NCBI GenBank assembly: GCA_019456225.1
Contig: VRUI01000011.1
Span: 23,895 to 87,894, forward strand
DNA length: 64,000 bases
Direction: 5' to 3'
From: Planctomycetota bacterium
GTDB lineage: Bacteria; Planctomycetota; Phycisphaerae; Sedimentisphaerales; Anaerohalosphaeraceae
The first letter of the stretch is position 1. Each line of letters begins with the position of its first letter. Both the position numbers and the translations under genes were made by a program. The notes beneath the pieces are model-generated. The model was not told the origin of the DNA, did not search any database, and was given only the letters and a program-made list of their open reading frames with translations. This document shows, piece after piece, positions 8,594-17,494 of this stretch.

Positions 8594-10633
8594 TCAGTTT
8601 GGTATGTCGCCTATGTATTCCGGGATCACGGTCTTTATGATCTCTACCAGTTTTTTGTGGTCCTGAGTTGTTGCTGTTCTTACCAGATTGGCGATCGTTT
8701 TCTTTAGCGTGTCCCTGTCAACCGGTTTGTTTTGCCATGCGGCGATTTTTGGGTGCTTTGTCGGCAGCATGTCCTCGCCTTCGATAGAAAGCTCCTCGAA
8801 GAGCTTTTCGCCCGGTCTCATTCCAGAGAAAACAATTTCGATATCCTCGTCCGGACGGAAACCGCTAAGTGTGATTAGTTCCCTTGCCAGGTGGACAATC
8901 TTGACCGGTTCACCCATGTCCAGTACGAAAATCTCACCGCCTTTACCGAGAGTCGCTGCCTGCAGGACTAGCTGACTGGCTTCGGGGATGGTCATAAAGT
9001 ATCTTTCCATATCCGGATGCGTGACGGTCACCGGCCCGCCGGCTGCGATCTGTTTATTGAAGATCGGTACGACCGAACCATTCGATCCGAGAACGTTTCC
9101 AAATCGTACGGTCGTGAAATGAGTGCTGGCGGCACTCTTTTTGGACTGGACATACATCTCTGCGATTCGTTTGGTCGATCCCATTATGCTTGTCGGGTTA
9201 ACAGCTTTGTCGGTGCTGATCATAACGAAGTCGTCAGCGGCGAAGTCGGCCGCGCAGTCACAAACGTTTTTTGATCCCATTATATTATTGACGATCGCTT
9301 CGCCTGGGTTGTCTTCCATCAGCGGCACGTGTTTGTGTGCGGCAGCGTGGATAACGACCTGCGGTTTGTATTTGTCGAATACCTGGCGGATTCTCGGCTT
9401 GTTTGTGATGTCTCGTATCAGAGCCATCATTTTCACATCCGGGTAGTCTTTTCTAAGCTCTCGTTCGATGAAGAACAGCGGGTTTTCGGCTTGCTCTACG
9501 AGTAGAAGCAGTTTGGGTCCGAATTTGCAGACCTGCCTGCACATCTCCGAACCGATGGATCCGCCTGCGCCGGTGACGAGAATGGTTTTATTACTGATAA
9601 ATGTTTCGATGGAATCAAGGTCGAGCTCCACAACGTCTCTGCCGAGCAGGTCGTCGATGTCAACGTCTCTTATCTGGGTGACTTTTAGCTTGCCGGAAGC
9701 GATGTCTGTGATCGAAGGGACGGTTCTGAATCTTATCTTTGTTCCCTGGCAGATCTGGATTACATTTCTAAGCTGTTTGTGGTTAGCGCTTGGGATTGCG
9801 ATTTCTTCGACGTTATGTTTTTTGCATATTTCCGGCAGGTCATCTGTCGTACCCAGGATGCCAATTCCGTGTATTCTAACACCCTTTTTTCTGGGGTCGT
9901 CGTCAATAAATCCTATAACTTCATATTGTGATTTTTTCATCCGCATGGTCTCGCGAAGGAGTGCTTCACCGGCGTCACCGGCGCCGATGATGAGAAGTCT
10001 GGTAAGGCCTGTCGGGTTTTCTGTCCGGTACTCTTCGTGGTATAAACGGACAAGCATTCTCAGTCCTGCCAGCATCATCACCGTAATAAATAAATCGGTC
10101 AGGATGACACCGTCGCCAATATTTTCCAGGTCTTGAATACCGAACTGAAAAAATTCGTACCGCAAAATGACAGAATACCAGAGTGTGACCAGGATAATTG
10201 TGCTTACCAGTGAAGCTTTTGCGACGACGAGTAGATCGGATATGCCCACATATCTCCACCAACCACTGTATTGTCTGAATAGGCCGAATACAACCAGTTT
10301 GATCGATAATATAAACAGCAGCATTAAAGGGTACTGGTAAGATATCCAATACTTAGTATCCTCAGTAAGATGTATGTCTTTAAGCAACTCCCAGATTCCA
10401 GACAGATCAAAGGCTTTAATCTGCTCCAGGAGTTTAGGCATAAAGGGTTCAGTCATCTGCATGTTTTTTATGAGCAAAAACGAAAGCGCCAGCGAGACTG
10501 AAAAGGCGGCTATATGGGCAAGGAAGATGAGGATTCTTCGGTAACGAAGGAGAGACTCTAACGTTCTTTTCGACGTTTCTGTAGAGTTATCATCTTTGGA
10601 AGCAGATAAATTTTTTTCGTTTGGTTCAGTCAT
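8594..10633 (-). CDS. Nucleoside-diphosphate-sugar dehydratase/epimerase, CapD/FlaA1/WbpM type
   Basis: 679-residue membrane-anchored sugar-nucleotide enzyme. Family members (WbpM, PglF, CapD) remove water at C4-C6 of UDP-GlcNAc to make precursors for surface polysaccharides or glycans. Four hydrophobic segments fill about residues 35-215. A first Rossmann-like domain (LLIIGAGDAGEALL) follows, then the catalytic short-chain dehydrogenase domain with VTGAGGSIGSE and the STDKAVNPTSIMGSTKR region, where this family has TDK-type rather than YxxxK catalytic residues. The length matches the long, membrane-bound form. It has its own sigma70-type promoter upstream and stands alone here, without glycosyltransferase neighbours. 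Confidence 0.93.
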   Translation of the reverse strand: MTEPNEKNLSASKDDNSTETSKRTLESLLRYRRILIFLAHIAAFSVSLALSFLLIKNMQMTEPFMPKLLEQIKAFDLSGIWELLKDIHLTEDTKYWISYQYPLMLLFILSIKLVVFGLFRQYSGWWRYVGISDLLVVAKASLVSTIILVTLWYSVILRYEFFQFGIQDLENIGDGVILTDLFITVMMLAGLRMLVRLYHEEYRTENPTGLTRLLIIGAGDAGEALLRETMRMKKSQYEVIGFIDDDPRKKGVRIHGIGILGTTDDLPEICKKHNVEEIAIPSANHKQLRNVIQICQGTKIRFRTVPSITDIASGKLKVTQIRDVDIDDLLGRDVVELDLDSIETFISNKTILVTGAGGSIGSEMCRQVCKFGPKLLLLVEQAENPLFFIERELRKDYPDVKMMALIRDITNKPRIRQVFDKYKPQVVIHAAAHKHVPLMEDNPGEAIVNNIMGSKNVCDCAADFAADDFVMISTDKAVNPTSIMGSTKRIAEMYVQSKKSAASTHFTTVRFGNVLGSNGSVVPIFNKQIAAGGPVTVTHPDMERYFMTIPEASQLVLQAATLGKGGEIFVLDMGEPVKIVHLARELITLSGFRPDEDIEIVFSGMRPGEKLFEELSIEGEDMLPTKHPKIAAWQNKPVDRDTLKKTIANLVRTATTQDHKKLVEIIKTVIPEYIGDIPN

Positions 10634-10681
10634 AAAATTTGTCTATAAGCTAATGTATTTCCAGTATTTACGGAGTATTTC

Positions 10682-10710
10682 AGTATACAGAAATTAAACT
10701 ATAATGTCAA
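10682..10710 (-). promoter_or_regulatory. Sigma70-type promoter for the CapD-like gene
   Basis: On the minus strand: TTGACA (10705-10710), 17-bp spacer, TATACT (10682-10687). The likely transcription start is about 40 nt upstream of the ATG at 10633. Confidence 0.75.
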
Positions 10711-10824
10711 TGCTTATTATCTGCACTGGGCAATTTATTGGCCGGTTTCCTGTCTTGCCATTCGGCGGCAAGGGGAAGTCCTTGGTTAGGCTTTGGCTTT
10801 CACTTGGCAGATTGTAGTTATCGG

Positions 10825-12090
10825 CTAGTCCCTCGCTTCATCAAGGTGTATATATATCTGATCTGTTGGAGTTTTATCGACTTTCTCGCGCATCAGTGCG
10901 TAGATTATGGTGCATGCACAGTAATAAAAGCTTAATACAAAAGCTATCAGCAAGGCGACAACGGTAAGGACTGATATGTTTATCATTAAAGATGGCGCCA
11001 GTTCTATTGATTTTAAAGACAGGTCGGGGTTTTCTCTGAGCAGGTTGAAGAATTCCGGTTTAGTCCATATCTCTTCAAGATCCGGTCCGCTTGCGTTGCT
11101 GTATAGTCCGAAATTAACCAGAGTATATGTGATCAAAAGGAGCAGGAATGCGAAAGACCTTACGAATAAATATGACACTGCCCCATATACCGAGGCCAGG
11201 ATTCCGTAACAGGTGACTGCCCATGGGTGGGCAAAGACGTATGCGAAAGACCTGCTTATCGCGTCCAGTCCGTTGCTTCCTTCGTATGCGATCGCCGGGG
11301 ACATTATGTTAAACCCTATAATCGTTCCAACCAGAAAAAGCGATATAATCAGCCCAATGATCAAGGCGACAGGAAGTCCGAGAGCCATAATGAATTTTCC
11401 CGCAACGGGTATGTTGCCGGCAAGGCCAAGCATTGCGATAAATGCTCCGGCGACGACAATAATTGTTAACGGTATAGCCGGTGCGGTCAGAAAGCCTCCG
11501 AGTTTTTGCCAGCTGAATTTCATTGCTTCTGTTAATCCGGGCTTTTCCCCCCTTGAAAATTCCAGCGCCGCAAGCCTACAGATCGCACCGCCTGAAAAAG
11601 ACATCACGACTATGACAAATGTAAGGAAGATGACCGAATAGATCGGGTGGAATTTTATCGCCCAATGGAGTGAAGTCGAGCAAAGCCAGATATTGGCAAA
11701 ACCGTCAAGCGGTTTTAATGTTGAAAATGAAATAACAGCTGCATTGAACCGGGCGGTAGAGAAATTCCAGAGAGTCGAAAAAACGCCCCTGGCGTCGCTG
11801 AAATCTTCCAGGACCTGGAACTTTTCTCTTTTTGTGAATTTCTTCCAATCGGAGACTGTGATGGTTTCGATCATAATGTTTGTGCTTGGCATCATTATTT
11901 TTTCACTGGCTGTGCTTTTGTGGGTAGCTACTGCTGCAGTGTCCATCAGCCACCCGAAGGCGGTTATCATCACAATGGCCATCATTGCGATGAGTAATTT
12001 CGCCGGGGCAACGGACATGCGGAATGTTCTAAGCAGCCGTGTAAACGCAAAGGAATCCCAAATTTGTTGTAACTGGTTTACTGGGTCCAT
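10825..12090 (-). CDS. Polytopic membrane protein of unknown function
   Basis: 421 residues with about six to seven hydrophobic segments: one after the N-terminal 30 residues, two at about 160-200, two at about 210-275 and two near the C-terminus, with Gly-rich stretches. I do not recognise a characterised family; such proteins are seen in planctomycetes and resemble permease-like or envelope proteins only in general layout. The frame is open to a TTG at 12117, but ATG 12090 has GGAAAGG seven nt upstream and gives the better N-terminus (MDPVNQLQQIWDSF). It is alone on its strand, separated from the dehydratase gene by about 190 bases. Confidence 0.75.
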   Translation of the reverse strand: MDPVNQLQQIWDSFAFTRLLRTFRMSVAPAKLLIAMMAIVMITAFGWLMDTAAVATHKSTASEKIMMPSTNIMIETITVSDWKKFTKREKFQVLEDFSDARGVFSTLWNFSTARFNAAVISFSTLKPLDGFANIWLCSTSLHWAIKFHPIYSVIFLTFVIVVMSFSGGAICRLAALEFSRGEKPGLTEAMKFSWQKLGGFLTAPAIPLTIIVVAGAFIAMLGLAGNIPVAGKFIMALGLPVALIIGLIISLFLVGTIIGFNIMSPAIAYEGSNGLDAISRSFAYVFAHPWAVTCYGILASVYGAVSYLFVRSFAFLLLLITYTLVNFGLYSNASGPDLEEIWTKPEFFNLLRENPDLSLKSIELAPSLMINISVLTVVALLIAFVLSFYYCACTIIYALMREKVDKTPTDQIYIHLDEARD

Positions 12091-12433
12091 TGCTAGCCTT
12101 TCCGGGCAGGTTCTCAAAATTAACGGTTTTAGCTCTAAAATCAGGGATTTTCTTGCTTGAGCGAATATATTATAATATCGTCATTATGCCCAGATAATTC
12201 AAGTAAAAAGTATGTGTTGTCGCCAGTGGATGTCAATTGTCCGGTTTTGTTGCATCATTTTCTACATGCTCGCTTCAGCGCACGCTGAAAATATCAGTAG
12301 ATCGTGATCACCGATGGGCTAATTCCCACCTTTTTGTTGGAGAAAAAAGTTACCATGAGGCCCTATAATAGCGGCGATCGGGTCGCAGGATCACCCTTAA
12401 TAGGCTATATTTGAGGGTTTGGAGGCGTTTTTA

Positions 12434-12462
12434 TTGAAATTTGGACGATTGCGCGTTATAAT
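12434..12462 (+). promoter_or_regulatory. Near-consensus sigma70 promoter
   Basis: TTGAAA (12434-12439), 17-bp spacer, TATAAT (12457-12462). Predicted transcription start about 12469, giving a leader of about 188 nt before the coiled-coil gene, within which lies the short ORF at 12517-12609. Confidence 0.7.
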
Positions 12463-12531
12463 ATAGGCATAAGGTCAGAGAGAATGACCGCGTAACTTTG
12501 TAAAAGATCAACAACCATGGGGGGTTTGAAT

Positions 12532-12609
12532 ATGTTTCGACGTATCTGGGGTTTATTTGTTAAAAGACTGCTTGGATTTATAACAGTTTCGTTACCGGAG
12601 ATTGTTTGA
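12532..12609 (+). CDS. Candidate 25-residue cationic amphipathic peptide
   Basis: Frame ATG 12532 to TGA 12607-12609 encodes MFRRIWGLFVKRLLGFITVS and five more residues; an in-frame ATG at 12517 would add five. It is strongly basic and hydrophobic in alternation, as in membrane-active or leader peptides. It lies about 60 nt downstream of a near-consensus promoter and 47 nt upstream of the coiled-coil gene. No strong ribosome binding site is seen for either ATG (GGGGGG between them may serve the second). It could be chance; comparison with related genomes is needed to decide. Confidence 0.35.
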   Translation: MFRRIWGLFVKRLLGFITVSLPEIV

Positions 12610-12656
12610 CTCTGTTAGTGTTTATATGTAATATTTTTTAATTCAGGGGTGGTACT

Positions 12657-12917
12657 ATGGATGATGCTGTATTTGAAGAACGAATTAATGAACTGGTAAA
12701 AGAGATCGGATCTGTCCCGGCGCCGAACAAGGCACGTTTAATCGAGTTGGCCAGGAAGACCGGCCAGAGTCATAAAAAGCTTACAAAGAGCGTAGAGCGT
12801 CTGCAGGAATCCCTGGATTGCCTGAGGGTTAGCGTTAAATACTTAGTATTTGACCTTGAGGCTACACGTCGTGAAAATCAAGCCCTTAAGAAGGCTCTGG
12901 ACGGAAAGGGCGAGTAG
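12657..12917 (+). CDS. Small coiled-coil protein of planctomycete type
   Basis: 86 residues. The C-terminal two thirds form a long amphipathic helix, with heptad-like spacing from LTKSVERLQESLDCLRVSV to NQALKKALDG. The segment VKYLVFDLEATRREN resembles small proteins I associate with planctomycete genomes, sometimes labelled transcriptional regulators on no firm basis. No DNA-binding motif is certain. Start ATG 12657 has GGGGTGG 5-11 nt upstream. It is transcribed from the strong promoter at 12434 and ends before a strong terminator at 13039, so it forms a unit on its own, apart from the candidate peptide upstream. Confidence 0.75.
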   Translation: MDDAVFEERINELVKEIGSVPAPNKARLIELARKTGQSHKKLTKSVERLQESLDCLRVSVKYLVFDLEATRRENQALKKALDGKGE

Positions 12918-13038
12918 TACAATGTAGAATCCCGGCAGATCGGGATATGTGTGGATTTTCAATCTGGGTTCGGTCCAATTCGACGGATTTTGCTCAGCTT
13001 TACTTCAGGGCCGATATAGTCTGTTTTTTCATTAACCT

Positions 13039-13075
13039 GGGTCGTGTGCTTAACAGCACGCGGCCCTTTTTTTTT
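13039..13075 (+). terminator. Strong rho-independent terminator
   Basis: GGGTCGTGTGC at 13039-13049 pairs with GCACGCGGCCC at 13056-13066 (one G-U type mismatch), loop TTAACA, then nine Ts. It ends the transcription unit of the small coiled-coil gene. Confidence 0.88.
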
Positions 13076-13098
13076 GGGCTAACTGATAAATATAACTC

Positions 13099-13127
13099 TT
13101 GACAATTTGCCCGTAAAAAGGCATATT
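13099..13127 (+). promoter_or_regulatory. Sigma70-type promoter for the symporter gene
   Basis: TTGACA (13099-13104), 17-bp spacer, CATATT (13122-13127). It lies between the strong terminator and the symporter start at 13233, so it is placed to start a new transcript. Confidence 0.65.
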
Positions 13128-13232
13128 GCTCAAAATTAGCATCATTTTGCGGCGGTATGGAGATTTGCGGCCCTTTTTTGCTCAATGTTATCATAAGAGA
13201 CTAAAGTTTACTTGTCAGTTGAAAGGAAGAAC

Positions 13233-15038
13233 ATGTTTGATCAGGATATGATTTATTTTGCCAGTATTATTGCTTATTTGATGTTGCTTGGTTGTATCGG
13301 AATTTATAAGTCCCGTCAGGTCAAAACCGAGGACGATTTCGAAGTTGCCGGCCGGTCGCTTTCGCCGTGGATCATGGTCTGTACCATGCTTTCGGTGTGG
13401 ATCGGAACCGGTTCTATTGTCGGCAACGCCGAGAAGACTTACCAGGTTGGGTTTGCGGCGATGCTTTTGCCGGTTGGTACTTTCATAGGCATGATCCTGC
13501 TTGCCATGATAGCGTCGAAAGCACGCGACATCGAGGTTAACACGGTTCCGGAAATAATCGGAAGACGTTTCGGTCAGACAGCTCGGTCGCTTTCGGTTGT
13601 CTCGCTTATCATTGCTTACATGGTTATCGTCAGTTACCAGTTCAACGCGGGCGGTGCGGTACTCGAGGTTATTACAGGCGATAAGGATGCTGTGATGCTC
13701 AATGCCGGTGACGAGTTGACACAGATGCAGCTTCGCAAGGGGCGGGTAATCTTCAGACCGAGCAAAGACTGGACCGGTGATGTAGAAGTTGGTTTTATGA
13801 CCCTTGATAGACCAGGGGCAACTACAGTTCCATACAAGATAGGAGTCACTGTCGCGGGAAAGATAATCGATGCGAAAAAAAACGTAGCCGAAGTAGATAA
13901 CTCTGTCGCGATAAAACTAAATAATTACGCGAGAATAAAAGTAGCCCCTGAAACACTTAGCTATAAGAGATATGTGATTAGTAACATCCCTGCAAACGGT
14001 ACGCTGGAACTGGTTGAGCCTGTGCTGACGGCTCAGAAGGCTACGATCATCGCGGCGGTTTTCATCATCGGTTATACAATGCTTGCCGGGCTTATGAGTC
14101 TTGCCTATGCCGATATTGTTACCGGTTCTTTGATCACGATCGTTATGATAGTTTCATGCGTGATCTACTGGTTCCAGACCGGCGGCTGGAGCGGGATCGC
14201 GGAGAACTATGCGGCGATGGGTGACAGGCCCGACCACATGAAGCTGTTTGGCGTGTTCTCCGGCAAGGATATTATTAACTTCTGTCTGCCGGTATTCCTT
14301 CTGGTGCTTGGTGATGCAAACCAGTATCAGCGAATATTTGCCAGTAAAAGTGCCAAGGGCGCAAAGACGGCTGTTACAGTGATGATCTTTGTCGCACTGT
14401 TTATTGAGCTTTTGATCATTGGCTGTGCGTGGATGGCAGCGAGTATGGTTCCGGATCCTGAAAACGGCAAGTATATTCTTATCTACGCGGCGAAGGAATT
14501 TATGCACCCAGTGATTGGATGTCTGTTTATGGTTACCGTGATCGGTATTATCACATCGACGGCGAATTCGTTCTTGCTTGTCCCTGCAACGACGTTTATA
14601 CGGGATGTTTACCTAAACTTCATCGATCCGAAAGCAAGCACAAAAAGAATACTTTTCCTTAGTCGACTGATAGTAGTTGTCTTTGGTGTCATCGCGTATA
14701 TCGTAACGAGAACATTCGCCGATTCGACGGGCTTTTTCAGAAAGGCGCTGTTCGCGTTTACTATCTACGGTGCTTCGATAACGCCTAGTGTGGTAGCTGC
14801 CATTGTCTGGAAAAAAGCGACTAAAGCAGGTTCGGTCAGTTCCATCCTTGTCGGCGTGATAATCGCACTGTTCTGGGAGCAAGCGGCCTTTATTCAGGAC
14901 ATCGCTCTCCTTAAAGGCCTCGATGCTGTGCTGCCTGCGATATTCATGTCGGTATTGTGTCTTGTCGTTGTCAGTTTGCTCACACAGAACCCGGAAGACT
15001 CGAAAGTAACCGAACAAACCGAAACCCCAACAGAATAG
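13233..15038 (+). CDS. Sodium:solute symporter with inserted extracytoplasmic domain
   Basis: 601-residue member of the SSF family (sodium-coupled uptake of sugars, amino acids or similar) in the cytoplasmic membrane. N-terminal helices with the GRSLSPWIMVCTMLSVWIGTGS segment and C-terminal helices are normal. Odd: between an early helix (SLIIAYMVIVSYQFNAGG) and the next (ATIIAAVFIIGYTMLAG) lies an insertion of about 120 residues, roughly 145-265, predicted to be outside. It is beta-rich, with RVIFRPSKDWTGDVEVGFM recalling cadherin/Ig-like repeats of bacterial surface proteins. Start: ATG 13233 with GAAAGGAAG upstream, preferred over TTG 13212. Substrate unknown; the next gene encodes an exported peptidase. 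Confidence 0.88.
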   Translation: MFDQDMIYFASIIAYLMLLGCIGIYKSRQVKTEDDFEVAGRSLSPWIMVCTMLSVWIGTGSIVGNAEKTYQVGFAAMLLPVGTFIGMILLAMIASKARDIEVNTVPEIIGRRFGQTARSLSVVSLIIAYMVIVSYQFNAGGAVLEVITGDKDAVMLNAGDELTQMQLRKGRVIFRPSKDWTGDVEVGFMTLDRPGATTVPYKIGVTVAGKIIDAKKNVAEVDNSVAIKLNNYARIKVAPETLSYKRYVISNIPANGTLELVEPVLTAQKATIIAAVFIIGYTMLAGLMSLAYADIVTGSLITIVMIVSCVIYWFQTGGWSGIAENYAAMGDRPDHMKLFGVFSGKDIINFCLPVFLLVLGDANQYQRIFASKSAKGAKTAVTVMIFVALFIELLIIGCAWMAASMVPDPENGKYILIYAAKEFMHPVIGCLFMVTVIGIITSTANSFLLVPATTFIRDVYLNFIDPKASTKRILFLSRLIVVVFGVIAYIVTRTFADSTGFFRKALFAFTIYGASITPSVVAAIVWKKATKAGSVSSILVGVIIALFWEQAAFIQDIALLKGLDAVLPAIFMSVLCLVVVSLLTQNPEDSKVTEQTETPTE

Positions 15039-15144
15039 GTTTAATACTATGTTTCCAACAGAGACTTATATCGAACGAAGAAAGAACCTTCGGCGGGGCT
15101 ATTTTATTTAAAACAGATGTCGAATATCTTTATTTAGGTTACTT

Positions 15145-17466
15145 ATGAGATTTAATGCTAAGGTTTTATTTTGTATTTTGGTGGGGTTGGTTTTTACTTT
15201 TGCAGCTAATGAACTGCAGGCCGCCGAGAAAAAGAAAAAGGAAAAAGAAGAATACACGGGCGATCCAGCCAAGCTTACTATTGAGCGGATATTTACAATT
15301 AAGGATTTTAAGAGCAAGGGTTTTGGTCCGATCCGCTGGCTGGAAGACGGATCGGGATATACGACACTTGAAGAATCCGACGACTATGAAGACGCTAAAG
15401 ACATCGTAAAAAACGATCCGGCGACAGGCGACAGTAAAGTGCTGCTGCCGGCATCGAGCCTTATTCCGGCTGACTGCAATGAACCGCTGGAGATCAAGAA
15501 TTATACATGGTCGGATGACGGTACAAAGCTGCTTGTCTATACCAACAGCGTTAAGGTATGGCGGAAGGAGACTCGCGGTGATTACTGGGTTTACGATATT
15601 GCCGGCAAAACTCTCACACAACTCGGCGGCAAAGCCGATGAGTCCATGATGATGTTTGGCAAGTTCAGTCCCGACGGCAAAAACTTCGGTTATGTATACA
15701 AGAGGGATATTTACGTCCAGAACCTGAAAACTATGCGTATCAAGCGGCTTACAAAAACCGGGTCCGATACGATAATAAACGGTACCGCCGACTGGGTTTA
15801 CGAAGAGGAGTTCCATGTGCGTGACGGGTTCAGCTTCAGCCCGAACGGTAAATACATCGCCTATTGGAATTTTGACAGCTCAGGTGTCGGGGAATTCCAG
15901 CTGATCAATTACACAGACGAACTTTATCCGAAGATCATGAGCTATCAATATCCAAAGGTGGGCACGACTAACTCGGCAGTGCGGATCGGCGTTGTTAGCG
16001 TCAAGGGCGGCAGGACGAAGTGGCTCGATACAAAAGACGACCTGCGAGATAATTATATCCCCAAAATGAGCTGGATACCGGATACTAACAAGATCGTGCT
16101 CCAGCGGATGAATCGTTTGCAGAATACAAACCGGCTGATGGTTACGAAGATATCGAGCGGTTTTCTGGGCGGCGTAAAGGCCACTCCGCTAAAAACGATA
16201 ATCACCGAAAAAGACGACGCCTGGGTCGATATTCATAATGACATGAAATGGTTCGACAAGGGCAGCAGCTTTACGTGGACGAGCGAACGGGACGGCTGGC
16301 GGCACATGTACCTGGTTTCGGCTGACGATGGTGAGGCCAAACTTTTGACGCCGGGTAACTATGACGTTATCAGCGTTCTGAAGATCGATGATAAGGGCGG
16401 TTGGGTATATTACATCGCCTCACCCGACAATCCGACTCAGCGATACCTCTATCGGTCAGCTATGGACGGAACTGGTAAAACCGAGCGACTCACCCCGGCT
16501 GATCAGTCCGGCAGTCACAGCTATAATATCTCCAAGGATGCCAAATGGGCGATCCATACCTATTCGTCTTACAAAAGCCCTTCGATGATAGATATGGTCG
16601 ACCTGCCGAGGCATGCAACCGCGCGTGTTCTTGAGGATAATAAAGAGCTTCGCGAAAAGGTCAGTGCCCTGAAAGTTGGTTTTAAAGAGCCATTCAAAGT
16701 AGATATCGGTGATGGTGTTGTACTCGACGGCTGGTGCATTAAGCCGTCGCATTTCGATGAGCAGAAGAAGTACCCTCTGTTCGTATTTGTTTATGGCGAA
16801 CCGGCCGGACAGACTGTCCGCGACAGCTGGGGCGGCATCCGGGATTATTGGCACTCGATGATCGCCGAGCAGGGTTACGTTGTTGTGAGCATGGATAACC
16901 GGGGTACGCCGGCTCCGCGAGGACGCGAGTGGCGAAAAAGCATCTATCGCCAGATCGGGATACTTGCCTCGATTGACCAGGGTGCGGCTGTAAAGAAGAT
17001 TACAACTACCTGGCCGTTTATCGATGCTGACAGAGTCGGTGTATGGGGATGGAGCGGCGGCGGTTCGATGACCCTTAATGCTATGTTCCGTTATCCCGAT
17101 CTGTACCATACCGGAATAGCTGTCGCGTTCATCAGCAACCAGAGGAACTACGATACTATATATCAGGAACGCTTTATGGGCCTGCCCGATTCCAACGAAG
17201 AGGGATTCAAGAACGGCTCTCCGATAACGTTCGCGAAGAATCTGAAAGGCAATCTGCTCATCGTATACGGCACGGGCGATGACAACTGCCATTTCCAGAA
17301 TTGCCAGGTACTCATAAACGAACTGGTCGCTCACAACAAACACTTTTCGATGATGGCCTACCCGAATCGTACCCACAGTATCAAGGAAGGCGAAGGAACC
17401 ACACGCCACTTGTATGAACTCTTTACAAAATACTTAAACGACAATCTACCGGCAGGAGCAAAATAA
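15145..17466 (+). CDS. Dipeptidyl-peptidase IV-like serine peptidase (family S9)
   Basis: 773 residues. N-terminal signal peptide (MRFNAKVLFCILVGLVFTFA, cleavage likely after LQA), a DPP-IV-type beta-propeller at about residues 60-500, and an alpha/beta-hydrolase peptidase domain in the last 250 residues. Catalytic triad visible: Ser in GWSGGG, Asp in GTGDDN, His in NRTHS; the YGEP segment fits the oxyanion Tyr region. Family members remove dipeptides from peptides with proline in position 2, in the periplasm. Downstream of the symporter, so peptide breakdown and uptake may be linked (inference). Upstream is a degenerate leader hairpin (CCTTCGGCGGGGC, then a T-rich stretch). Confidence 0.93.
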   Translation: MRFNAKVLFCILVGLVFTFAANELQAAEKKKKEKEEYTGDPAKLTIERIFTIKDFKSKGFGPIRWLEDGSGYTTLEESDDYEDAKDIVKNDPATGDSKVLLPASSLIPADCNEPLEIKNYTWSDDGTKLLVYTNSVKVWRKETRGDYWVYDIAGKTLTQLGGKADESMMMFGKFSPDGKNFGYVYKRDIYVQNLKTMRIKRLTKTGSDTIINGTADWVYEEEFHVRDGFSFSPNGKYIAYWNFDSSGVGEFQLINYTDELYPKIMSYQYPKVGTTNSAVRIGVVSVKGGRTKWLDTKDDLRDNYIPKMSWIPDTNKIVLQRMNRLQNTNRLMVTKISSGFLGGVKATPLKTIITEKDDAWVDIHNDMKWFDKGSSFTWTSERDGWRHMYLVSADDGEAKLLTPGNYDVISVLKIDDKGGWVYYIASPDNPTQRYLYRSAMDGTGKTERLTPADQSGSHSYNISKDAKWAIHTYSSYKSPSMIDMVDLPRHATARVLEDNKELREKVSALKVGFKEPFKVDIGDGVVLDGWCIKPSHFDEQKKYPLFVFVYGEPAGQTVRDSWGGIRDYWHSMIAEQGYVVVSMDNRGTPAPRGREWRKSIYRQIGILASIDQGAAVKKITTTWPFIDADRVGVWGWSGGGSMTLNAMFRYPDLYHTGIAVAFISNQRNYDTIYQERFMGLPDSNEEGFKNGSPITFAKNLKGNLLIVYGTGDDNCHFQNCQVLINELVAHNKHFSMMAYPNRTHSIKEGEGTTRHLYELFTKYLNDNLPAGAK

Positions 17467-17494
17467 ACACCACTATCAGAGGTGAGAATTTAAT

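Larger units (their letters stand above)
12091..12656. other. Long intergenic region with promoter, small ORF and possible structured RNA
   Basis: 566 bases between divergent genes. At 12304-12394 the sequence can fold: GTGATC (12304-12309) with GATCAC (12389-12394) and CCGAT (12311-12315) with ATCGG (12377-12381), with a small GGG/CCC hairpin inside. No known RNA family was recognised. A consensus promoter at 12434-12462 then leads into a possible 25-30 codon ORF and the coiled-coil gene at 12657. Confidence 0.4.
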
